In this document: piece after piece, positions 33,940 to 45,200 of the stretch | Position numbering within the stretch: the stretch's first letter is position 1 | Layout: every line of letters starts with the position of its first letter | NCBI GenBank assembly: GCA_963678675.1 | Contig: OY783198.1 | Location: forward strand, 12,782,580-12,846,579 | DNA: 64,000 bases | Direction of reading: 5' to 3' | DNA from: Xiphydria camelus | Lineage: Eukaryota > Arthropoda > Insecta > Hymenoptera > Xiphydriidae | Program-made: the position numbers and the translations under genes | Notes under the pieces: generated by a model | What the model was told of the DNA's origin: nothing | The model's database searches: none | Seen by the model: only the letters and a program-made list of their open reading frames with translations

Positions 33940-34819
33940 AACGCCATTTATTGAAAATTATTAAAATTATCAATAAAAATGTGTTCCCTCGGAGGAACAA
34001 TGCTCCCCCGGGGGTAATATAAATGGCGCAGGCGCCACATAAAAACAAAACAAGTACAAAATTATATATAAATATTGATACAAATATAAGGGGGGCGGCT
34101 AATTACCCACCCCCCACTATTGGGGGCCCGTCGTTTTAAAAGAACATCGATTTATTTGTGTTGACGGACCCTTACAACATTATACTGATGATCCCCCGCC
34201 GCATTTACAGCAGACAGGGGATGTCACGCCATATCTGCGGGACAAGGACAGGACGGCACCAACAGAAATCCAGCGGCACCCCATGACCAGCCATCCCCCG
34301 ATCCATCTTTCAACGGACCGAGGCCGGCCGGCCAAGGGGTACCAGCTCCACCGCACAGAACAAGGACAGGACAGGACATCACACGGACAGCACAAGACAA
34401 TATCACAATGCGGTGGGCAACACATATCCTAATTAACTAAGTAAGTAATTCATAGAAATATCGAGCATATAGTAATATTTGTATAGTTTAAGTAGCCGTA
34501 AGACCATAGGTACTCGATTAGCTTAAGGTAGTAGTAATACTTAATGAGGCAGGATGGGTGGCCCAGTATCACATAGTAGCAATATAAGTGAGTAGATAAT
34601 AGTGAGAGATAAGCGGTAAGTATATAGTACATAAGTTAGCAATAATCCAGTTATATCCTAGGTTGCCGGCGTATCAGGCAATGGTGGTGAATGACATGAG
34701 TAGGATGGATGATAATATGTACAATAGGTGAGAGAATGATATGAAGATGATGCAGGGACGCCGGCACCTAATACAACGAATGCCACCTCATCCACTGACC
34801 AAGGCAGGAGGGAAAAATA
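33940..34819 (-). other. 3' UTR of B3
   Basis: About 880 bases. It has the conserved CCCCCGG-type hairpin pair (33982-34018) and a GGGGGG/CCCCCC stem (34090-34115). The ORF-proximal half is AT-rich and diverges from B2 and B4 but resembles B6. Confidence 0.65.
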
Positions 34820-37800
34820 TTAAACATTATTATCGGGCTCGAGCGGTGCATACTGCCTAGCGCCGGTGAGATGTTCCACGTATATATCGCGGGACCATCG
34901 GATCGTGTCCGAGACAATGAGTCGGCGCATCATCGACGCATACCACGAAGATATTCGTAGCCATCTCAACACTTTCTCATTGACCCAGTACCACGACCCG
35001 AGGGCACCCACGATAAAGGCGTCAACCACAACTCGGTACCCTTGCGCCTGCAGCTGGTCCGCCAGGGGTGCGTACTTGGCGTATTTCCGCGCTCTGGCCT
35101 CATCCCAAGCCTGCAGACGGTTCTCGAAGGGCACCGTCACGTCCAAGATGGTGATGGTACGTGCTCGGTCGTCCCGGATAACTATATCCGGCCAACTCCC
35201 CAACCACCCCTGCCACAGGGCGGTTCGTGGTCACGACACCAGGCAGTTGCTGTGCCTTAACGATCCGATCGACAATCGCATCGTGCCGACGCTGAATTGC
35301 GTTGGAGTGAGGAGTGCAATGTCCGAGCACATGGGGTAGTGTCTCGAGGGCGCTCCCGCACCGCCGGCATCGTTTGTCGTTCGCGTCCCAAGGCCTAGCT
35401 CCGTTAAGAGGCAAGACATTGAGACGCGCTCGATGAACGAAGCGCCAGTCGGCAAATCGCGTAAAGCCGCCGGTCCGGAGGAAATGGTTGGACCACTTCG
35501 CCCGTCCCGACACCTCGTAGACCTTACCCTGGTCCCGCTTCGCCAGCAAGGTTCCGCGGTAGTACTCGACCAGTGCAACCCTCATTCGGTGCACTATCTG
35601 CGAGCGTGCGGCTGGTGGTACGATGGTCGATCGGTCACGAGTCGCTCGCAACACGATCGCCAGCTCCTCACGTTCGTCAGACCACGTCCAACGCACGCCG
35701 AACCTCGTTGCCTGCCTCCGGGCGGCGTCACGTGCCGAGGTCCAGAGGGACTTAACGTCCCCCCCGTGCCTGGCGAAATCCCCCTCCAGCGAACCGGAAA
35801 GGTATTCCGCCACGTCATCCATGCACGGCTCTCGGCCGAGCCGCTTCCTGACCGCCGCCCTCAACCCGCTACTCGCGATTGTTCTCACCACATCATCCTC
35901 CGCCGTCAGCATTCTGAAGGCGTGTGCGATGGTGAGCGCATCCGCGAGATCAGCTAGCGGAAGTAGCCCTCCACCCCCCATTGATGGAGGTAGGAAGACC
36001 ACTTCCGCGCTCGCGCGCTGAGGGAGATGGAACCAGCCTTTAGCCAGCCTTTTCAGTTGGCGGTCGACTTCACCGAGTGGCCCTTTCTCCATCCTCATTC
36101 CCCTTAGACCGAAGTCCATACGCGGCAGCACAAACTTGGCTACCGCGTCGAACTTCTGCCAAGGGGCGAGCAACGAGGCATCGATCGCCTTGAGGCATTC
36201 AACGATGTCAACGAGCGCCTTTATAGGGGTCTGACTCACGTTGGCACCGGTGGGCGTACCCAAGTGGGGGTATTCGTCGCGGTCCGATAACGCGCGAACG
36301 GGCTCTCCTTGGAGAGGGAACACAGTCGGCAGCACCCGGCGCCCTCTTCTGCAGTTCATATGCAGAGTGGCACATTTAGCCGGGTTAAAGTGCAGGCCAA
36401 TCCGCTGTGCTGCCCTCTCCGCTGCGGACAGGAGGAGTCGCATCCCGGCGGGGTCGCTGGCGACCAGCGCAAGGTCGTCCGCGTACGCCAGAGCGTTCAA
36501 TCTCGTCCCCCGCAAATCGTACCCCGCATCCGAGGATGCAAGGGCACGAAGTACGGACTCGAGAGCGAGGTTGAACACTATGGGGCTCAACGGGCAACCT
36601 TGTTTTACACCCGACTGGATGTTCACCTCCGAGGTATAACCATCCGCAGTCCTCACCCTGGTAGTGGCCCCTCTGTACATACTCGCCACCAAACGGCGGA
36701 GAGATGCAGGCACCTGGGCTCCTTCCAGCGCGGCTGCAATGGAGACGTGGGGGACCGAACCGAAAGCATTTCGGAGGTCCAACCACGCCACCACCACCTC
36801 CTTTCCAGTCCGACGTGCGTCCTGAATGGCCTCTTGAAGCACGAAGGAATGCTCGTAGCATCCCTCGTACTTCAGGAAGCCCTTCTGTGAAGGACTGATG
36901 CGGCCTTTGCGCGTCGCCCATACGGTGAGACGATCGGCCACGACGGCGGCGAACAGCTTGGCGAGAACCGAACCCATCGCGAGTGGGCGCCAATTACTCA
37001 GGTCATCCTGATCCCCTTTCTTGTACACCAAGACGGTGTTGGAAGTCTTCCAACCCTCAGGGATCGCTTCCAGCCTGCGGCAGGCGTTATAAACCGCAGT
37101 CAGGACACACGCACCGGGGTCAACCCTTCGCAAGTCGCGATAGGTAAGACCGTCGGGTCCAGGCGCGGTATTAGCCGCGTTCTTGAGCCGACGGAGTACC
37201 TCCAGCTGACTGAACGGTGACACCAGCGCATCGTTATCGTCCTGCAACGGGGGCTCAGTCGGCCAGCCCCCGACAAGACCTTCCGGGTCCTCACGCCGGC
37301 GATACACTTCCTCGAAGTGATGAAGAACCCTATCGCGTGGCACAGCACACTGAACGGTAGGGCCCTGCATCACCTCGCGAAATGCGCGCCGGGGGTCTTG
37401 TCTATACAGACGCTGGATGTGAGTCGCACGACTCACGCGATCCATGGGGGGAGGAAGCGGGGGATCAGGCTGATCCGAATGATCAGCTACTCGCTCCGGG
37501 TTCGTATCCTCGGCTGCCCGCCTCCGGCGCGGCCGACCGCCCCCACGCCGGGGAGCATTTCGCGCACCGGAGGCGCCGGGCCCAGCAGGAGTCGCAGCCT
37601 GAAAACGCGTGGCAAGTCGCCCTGTGAGCGCTTCCAACTCGTCTATTGACGAGACAGCCTCAGCCGCTTCGATGAGCTCGACGCACTCAGTCTCGCTAAA
37701 AGGAGGCTGAGGCGCAGAGCCATCTGGCCGCGTTGGCTGGGCGTTGACCCTACCAGGCCCGACACCCCCGGTGCCGCGCGGCACGCCCAGTCCTCACGCA

Positions 37801-40076
37801 CCACTGCGGGCCGGATCTGGCCGCCTTCGGGAGGCCGAGGCACCCTGTCGAGGGGGTGGGGGAACTAAAGGGTGAGCCCGCCCGGGCGCCCGGGGACCAT
37901 CGACGAAACCACCACCGTGATCGTGTAGCGAGGGACTTACCGGACGCTGAAACGGTGCGGTCCGGTCGCGGCGCGAGGAATTGAATCCGCGATGCCCTCC
38001 TACCTCAGTCCTTCCTCGGGTGTCGCGCGGTGGCACGTCAGGTCGGCGCTCCAGACCTGCTGGGGCTCATGTCGACGCCGTGATGGTTGGCGTCGTCTGC
38101 GTCGCAGTCGTTGCCATCCTCGTCGTCCTCGTGGCAGCTGCTGGTGTTGTTGCTGCTGCCGCTGCTGCAGCTGGTGGTGTTGCTGCTGCAGCTGTCCGGG
38201 GGGAGTCCTCGATGCGACCCTCTGGTGTTGATCGGGCCGCTGGTGGTGGTGAGGGCGGTGGCCTCGCAGCCGCCTCCGCCCGGACTCTCCTCCGGATCTC
38301 CTCCTCTTTTTCGTCCGGGACCTCCCGACTTCCCGCGTGGTACTCGACGACCCCTGCGAGATACTCACGGGTCGCCGAGTATCTTCGTCTTACCGCCTCC
38401 AGTTCTGGCGTGTGCGGTAAGACCTCCACCTCCGGGGGAGCAGGTGTTTGAGGAAAAGAGGTGTTCCGCCAGAACACCTCGCCGTCGCTCGACGACGACG
38501 ACGACGATCCGCTGGATAGTATTACGGATCGCCTGGGACGACCAGATCTTAAGATCCTTGGTCGTCCCGCGACGGAGAGGGTGACAGCTCCGTCGCTGAG
38601 GCGTCTGGCGGGGATCTCTCTCACCTCCTCTTCCTCGCTCCCGGCACCTGCATCGGGTGTTGCTGCAGGCGCCTCGTCCGGTATTTCCTCCTCTTCCTCC
38701 ACGATCACGTCCTCCATCCTTGGTGGCGTTCGGGGGGGACTTATCCTCCCGGGATGGACGGCCGTAGAACAGATCGGCCCGCCACATACCGAGGTGGTAA
38801 TGGTAGTGGCGGTGATCGTGGTTACCGGGCTGGAGGTGGGGATAGTAATCTCACTGGGCGGGGTCGTCGGAAGGTCCGGAATCCTTTCGAGGACGACGAA
38901 GGGCTGCCTTCCCTGTAGCAACTGTAGTCGTTGGCGGATCTCCTGCCGCTGCTGCTCCAGGGTCGGCACTGTTGTTGTCGTGGTCGGCGCTGTTGCTCCC
39001 TCGCTGGCGACGGGGGCGACGACGGGTGTGGGGGGAGTTGCGACGACGTCCGCGAAAGTCGTCCCAGCGGTGACCGGTGGTGACCTCCGGAACTGCTGCC
39101 GCGGGCACTCTGGGGACCGATCCTCGGTGGCCGCTCTTGTTCTCCTTACCTTGCTCCTCGTGACTCTTGGGGACACAGGCGGGGCGCTGGTCGCACGTCC
39201 TCGCCTGGTCGTCACTCCTCGCGTGGTGGTAGTCTGCGAAGGACGGGTGGAAGTCGGCGCAGAGGTGGGCGTTGCACCGCTTCCACTCCGTCGAGGAGGT
39301 GGAGTTGGTCCCCGGCCGAAAGATGTTGATGGACCGGGGCGGGGGGAACTAGATGTCCGCGTTCCCCCGAGCGCGCTCCGCATGGTATCGGCTCCTCGGA
39401 TGTTCGGCCTCTGGGTCGACGCTCTTGATGGACCCCCGCTCGAAGATGTAGATGGCGAGGGTCGATGGGGGACGGTGACTCCCGTCACCCCGGCAGTCCG
39501 CACGAGGTGTTGTGTGGCTGGAACCTGCCGCGTCGGCCCAAAGGTCAATGTCATCTGGGTCGCTGACCCTCCCGTCCTCCTTGTGGTAGCGATGGAGGCT
39601 GCCACGGTGGTGGTCGTCGTGGCCGAGGTCGTAGTTGGTGGTATCCTCGTCGAGCCCGTCGTCGTCGCCGTCGCACTTATCGCCGCTCTTAACGTCCTTA
39701 CGCCCGCGCTACGTGTAGTAGTCTCGGGTCGAGAGCTCGCGGGGGCGGAGGTATTAATGCCAGATGTGCTGGCTGTCGATTGGGTGGGAGCTGTCGAATG
39801 GGGGTGCGATCGCTCGAAGTGCGCCTTAACGTCTTTAAGGGCATACCTGCCCTTTCCGACGAAGGAGCACTGCGAGCACGCATACTCAATATATAACCCC
39901 GCATGAGCCGGCTCATTGTTCCTGGCCATAAGGGCCAGGTGCTTTGACAGCTCCGCGTTCCCTTTGAAACACCCCTTGGAGCGAATCATGCTCGTTCCGC
40001 TGTAGCAGACCGGGCATCGAAATACCTCCGGTAGAGGTACCTCGATCCTCAGAGGGACGCGTGGTGGTGTCGCCAT
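34820..40076 (-). pseudogene. Utopia-like RT/RLE protein, B3, broken
   Basis: All domains are present: zinc fingers, linker, RT with APGPDGLTY and YADDLALVA, CCHC (CRRCGSALETLPHVLGHC) and RLE. Damage seen: TGA at 38067-38069 (others have Trp), TGA at 37794-37796 (others have Gly), and an 11-base deletion near 35191 that shifts the frame just before the PD motif of the nuclease. It starts at the ATG at 40076. Otherwise it is highly similar to B5. Confidence 0.9.
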
Positions 40077-41126
40077 CTCGCAGTGGTCGGAGTACGCTAA
40101 ACGGGAACTTAACCGACGGTTAAGCTAAACTAACTAGGAGAGGGTACTCTAGGGGATTCGCCAGGCGGCGCGACGGTTTCCCGCCACACACCGACTAACT
40201 CCTCACACTAGAGGGGATAAGGAAGATGGCGGCAACTGACGCGCGGGAGTCACTCCTCAGAGTGGCTCGCACGATGACAGCTGTCACCACCCGGGCTTTA
40301 AGGTTAGGGACTCCGATGGGCACTTAGCCGCAGGGATCGCTCCTAGGAGCGACGCGCGCAGCAGAGCGCCTAAACACCGGGGGAGGTTAGAAAGGATGTC
40401 AGGTAGGGTTAGGTCGCCTTACAGCAACCGACACTCAGATGCCTTAGAGCAAAGCTCGCTGGCAGGCGAGTGGGGGCTGATGGAAGGGAACCGGGAAATT
40501 CGAAAAGGGTTAAAACCGATTCCTACCTCGATTACTCCCTCCCGTTACCGGTAAGGTGCTCGATTGAGGAAAGGGAGTTGGACGATAAGGAAGGGGAAAG
40601 AAACACTCTACTTTACCTCCGACCACTTAACGTTGGGATGACGACTGCGTCCTCCGGTAGCGCCTCCAAGGGGGTTATTCGCGAACAATCCGCACTCGCG
40701 AACACTCTGCGCGTCACACAGAGGGACAGCACAAATAAATTAACGACACTGCACGCAGTTACCGACACTTTACACACCGCGCGACACTGAACTTAATAAA
40801 TTAACACGTAACACAGAAATAAAACTTAGACTAATCGCTTCCCGACCGAGCGTAAGATAAAAGTCGCGAAAATTAAAATCAAAGTTAAAATTCCTCCGGA
40901 GAGTGTAAAGGCTCTCAGGAGGAATGACTAGAATAAAACTAAGTCCATAAATTCAAACGGGTGTAGAGAGCCCGGAATAATTCTAAGTCCTATAAAAGAA
41001 TACCGCGACACCGGTAAAATCGGTCGCGGCAGGGACAAGGTACGGAAAACTGATTTTTGGTAAAGGTGGATGGCCTTGCCGTTCCTCAAACCTTATTAAA
41101 GGGAGGAATTAAAATTGCAAAGGATA
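40077..41126 (-). promoter_or_regulatory. 5' leader / former U2 spacer, unit B3
   Basis: Full 1.05-kb leader. From the ORF outward it has the palindrome cluster, a YY1-like site, a purine/pyrimidine-rich middle, a GC hairpin at 41003-41029 (CCGCG/CGCGG plus ACCG/CGGT), and an inverted U2-like segment 41047-41081. I find no U2 5' end or other RNA gene here. Confidence 0.6.
40223..40233 (-). promoter_or_regulatory. YY1/Pho-like site in B3 leader
   Basis: AAGATGGCGGC on the + strand, position conserved among units. Confidence 0.4.
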
Positions 41127-41278
41127 ATTGGGCCAGTCCTGGAGGTACTGCAATACCAGGCCAACCCGCGGCAAGGCCGGAGCGAGCTCCCGTCACCTCA
41201 CCCACCTCTAAAAATCAGTTTAATATACTGGATTCCCAATGGGAATCGTATCAGATATTAAGCTGATAAGAACAGATA
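41127..41278 (-). pseudogene. U2 snRNA: U2 snRNA 3' fragment (B3/B4 junction)
   Basis: 152 nt on the minus strand matching U2 from about nt 37 to the end. Stem IIa (TTATCAGCTTAATATCTGAT), stem IIb, stem III and stem IV can all form. The Sm region reads TGATTTTTAG rather than TGATTTTTGG, a single difference from the other units. Confidence 0.9.
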
Positions 41279-42223
41279 CGAAGCCATTTATTGCAAACGA
41301 AGAACGAATACAATAAGATGTTTTCCCCCGGAGGAACAATGCTCCCCCGAGGGTAATGGCGCGTGGCGCTAAAACAAACAAGTACCGAACACAGTCGATG
41401 AATACATATATGAAAAATATAAGGGGGGTGGCTACTTAGACACCCCCCACTATTGGGCCCGCCTTTATCATTGCAAAAAAAGTTGATTTATTTGTTCAGC
41501 AGGCCCTCACAATACATATCATTGGTCCCCCGCCGCACCGCGGTCAGGGGATATGGCGCCACAGTATCTGGGGGACACACACAGGACACCACACAACAGA
41601 AATTCAGTGGCACCCCATGACCAGCCAGCTCCAGTCCACTTTTCAGCGGACCGATGACGGCCGGCCCGGGGGTACCGCTCCACCGCACAACAAAGACAAA
41701 CAGGACAACACATGACAGCACCGGACAGGACACCGTGCGGTGGGCAACACAAGTCTTAGTAGCTCAAACACATTATATTTAGTTTAATTTAGATCGCGTC
41801 CGGTAAGTACTACGTGGTAAACAAATTATTTAAATTAGGCTAGGTTAAGTTACACCAATAATAATGGCACTGTAGTACGAACCGTAGCAATTAGATATAA
41901 AAAAAAAGAAGAAACCCTAGTATTCTATGCAGAGGGGGAAGGGTGGCAGCGCGATAAAATTTTGTAAATAATAGCAAAATGTAAATAAAATGGTGTAAAT
42001 AATCAGATATATAGATAATAATTTAAATATGTAGCTAGATGAGCAAATTAGTTCGAGTAGATATCGGTTGGGCAACCGGTTACATGATGAATGACGGTGA
42101 ATGAGGTGAATGTAATGGATGATCATATTTACAATAGGCGAGTTTGATTGGATGGATGCGAAGATAGCCACTGTTGCCCATATAACGCCAACCCTTCCCA
42201 GGACCAAAGCAGGAGGGCCAATA
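41279..42223 (-). other. 3' UTR of B4
   Basis: About 945 bases with the conserved hairpins at 41320-41357 and 41423-41448. At 42090-42110 it has the GGTGAATGAGGTGAATG sequence that is the insertion target of the BEL element in B5. Confidence 0.65.
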
Positions 42224-45200
42224 TTATTCATCACTATTCTCGGATGCAAGGGGCGCATACTGCCTGACACCGGTTAGATGCTCCACATAAATGTCCCGGG
42301 ACCAACGAATAGTGTCCGAGACAATGAGCCGGCGCATCATCGATGAATACCACGGAGAAATCCGTAGCCATCTCAGCACCTTTTCATTCCCCCAGTACCA
42401 CGATCCGAGGGCCCCTACAATGAAGGCATCGACAACAACTTGATACCCTTGCGCACGCAGCTGGTCGGCTAAGGGCTGGTACTTGGCATGTTTCCTAGCC
42501 CTAGCTTCATCCCACGACTGGATGCGATTTTCGAAGGGCACCGTCACGTCTAAGATAGTGATAAGACGCGACCGGTCGTCTCGTATAACAAGATCAGGCC
42601 GAAGTTGCGCGAGGTCTCCAACCACCCCTGCCACAGGGCGATTAGTGGAGACGACACCAGGCAGTCGCAATGCTTTCGCTAACCGATCAACAATCGACTC
42701 GTGTCGACGCTGAATTGCGTTGGAATGAGGAGTGCAATGTCCGAGCATATGGGGTAGTGTCTCGAGGGCGCTCCCACACCGCCCGCATCGTTTATCGTTC
42801 GCCTCCCAAGGCCTAGCTCCGTTCAGAGGCAAGACATTGAGACGCGCTCGATGAATGAAACGCCAGTCGGCAAAACGCGTAAAGCCGCCAGTCCGGAGGA
42901 AATGGTTAGACCACTTCGCCCGTCCTGACACCTCGTGGACCTTACCCTGGTCCCGCTTCGCCAGCAAGGTTCCGCGGTAGTACTCGACCAGCGCAACCCT
43001 CATCCGGTGCACTATCTGCGAGCGTGCGGCTGGTGGTACGATCGTCGATCGGTCACGAGTCGCTCGCAACACGATCGCCAGCTCCTCACGTTCGTCAGAC
43101 CACGTCCAGCGCACGCCGAGCTTCGTTGACTGCCTCCGGGCGGCGTCACGTGCCGAGGTCCAGAGGGACTTAACGTCCCCCCCGTGCCTGGTGAAATCCC
43201 CCTCCAGCGAACCGGAAAGGTATTCCGCCACGTCATCCATGCACGGCTCTCGGCCGAGCCGCTTCCTGACCGCCGCCCTCAACCCGCTACTCGCGATTGT
43301 TCTCACCACCCCATCCTCCGCCGTCAGCATTCTGAAGGCGTGTGCGATGGTGAGCGCATCCGCGAGATCAGCTAGCGGAAGTAGCCCTCCTCCCCCCATA
43401 GATGGAGGTAGGAAGACCACTTCCGCGCTCGCGCGCTGAGGGAGATGGAACCAGCCTTTCGCCAGTCCGTTCAGTTGGCGGTCGACTTCACCGAGTGGCC
43501 CTTTTTCCATCCTCATTCCCCTTAGACCGAAGTCCATACGCGGCAGCACAAACTTGGCTACCGCGTCAAACTTCTGCCAAGGGGCGAGCAACGAGGCATC
43601 CATCGCCTTGAGGCACTCAACGATGTCAACGAGCGCCTTTATTGGGGTCTGGCTCACGTTGGCACCGGTGGGCGTACCCAAGTGGGGGTACTCGTCGCGG
43701 TCCGATAACGCGCGAACGGGCTCTCCTTGGAGAGGGAACACAGTCGGCAGCACCCGGCGCCCTCTTCTGCAGTTCATATGCAGAGTGGCACATTTGGCCG
43801 GGTTAAAGTGCAGGCCAATCCGCTGTGCTGCCCTCTCCGCTGCGGACAGGAGGAGTCGCATCCCGGCGGGGTCGCTGGCAACCAGCGCAAGGTCATCCGC
43901 ATACGCCAGAGTGTTCAACCTCGTCCCGCGCAAATCGTACCCCGCATCCGAGGATGCAAGGGCACGAAGTACGGGCTCGAGAGCGAGGTTGAACACTATG
44001 GGGCTCAACGGGCAACCTTGTTTTACACCCGACTGGATGTTCACCTCCGAGGTGTAACCATCCGCAGTTCTCACCCTCGTAGTGGCCCCTCGGTACATAC
44101 TCGCCACCAAACGGCGGAGAGATGCAGGCACCTGGGCTCCCTCCAGCGCGGCTGCAATGGAGACGTGGGGGACCGAACCGAAAGCATTTCGGAGGTCAAA
44201 CCACGCCACCACCACCTCCTTTCCAGTCCGACGTGCGTCCTGAATGGCCTCTTGAAGCACGAAGGAATGCTCGTAGCATCCCTCGTACTTCAAGAAGCCC
44301 TTCTGTGAAGGACTGATGCGGCCGTTGCGCGTCGCCCATACGGTGAGATGATCGGCCACGACGGCGGCGAACAGCTTGGCGAGAACCGAACCCATCGCGA
44401 GCGGGCGCCAATTACTCAGGTCATCCTGATCCCCTTTCTTGTACACCAAGACGGTGTTGGAAGTCTTCCAACCCTCAGGGATCGCTTCCAGCCTGCGGCA
44501 GGCGTTATAAACCGCAGTCAGGACACACGCACCGGGGTCAACCCTTCGCAAGTCGCGATAGGTAAGACCGTCGGGTCCAGGCGCGGTATTAGCCGCGTTC
44601 TTGAGCCGACGGAGTACCTCCAGCTGACTGAAGGGTGACACCAGCGCGTCGTTATCGTCCTGCAACGGGGGCTCAGTCGGCCAGCCCCCGACAAGACCTT
44701 CCGGGTCCTCACGCCGGCGATACACTTCCTCGAAGTGATGAAGAACCCTATCGCGTGGCACAGCACACTGAACGGTAGGGCCCTGCATCACCTCGCGAAA
44801 TGCACGTCGGGGGTCTTGTCTGTACAAGCGCTGGATGTGAGTCGCACGACTCACGCGATCCATGGGGGGAGGAAGCGGGGGATCAGGCTGATCCGAATGA
44901 TCAACCACTCGCTCCGGGTTCATGTCCTCGGCTGCCCGTCTCCGGCGCGGCCGGCCGCCCCCACGTCGGGGAGCATTTCGCGCACCGGAGGCGCCGGGCC
45001 CAGCAGGAGTCGCAGCCTGGAAACGCGTGGCAAGTCGCCTCGCCAGCGCTTCCAACTCGCCTATTGATGAGACAGCCTCAGCCGCTTCGATGAGCTCGAC
45101 GCACTCAGTCTCGCTAAAAGGAGGCTGAGGCGAAGAGCCATCTAGCAGCGTTGGCTGGGCGTTGACCCTACCAGGCCCGACACCCCCGGCGCCGCGCGGC

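Larger units (their letters stand above)
33940..41126 (-). mobile_element. Utopia-like retrotransposon, copy B3
   Basis: Full-length unit: 3' UTR joined to U2 at 33939/33940, ORF 34820-40076 (broken), leader to 41126. The spacing of U2 fragments before and after (7.34 kb) sets the unit length. Confidence 0.87.

Noticed and set aside
40835..40855. AATCGCTTCCCGACC on the + strand resembling the U2 5' end
   Set aside because: Only about 12 bases resemble U2, the orientation is opposite to the U2 fragments, and the following sequence does not continue into U2.
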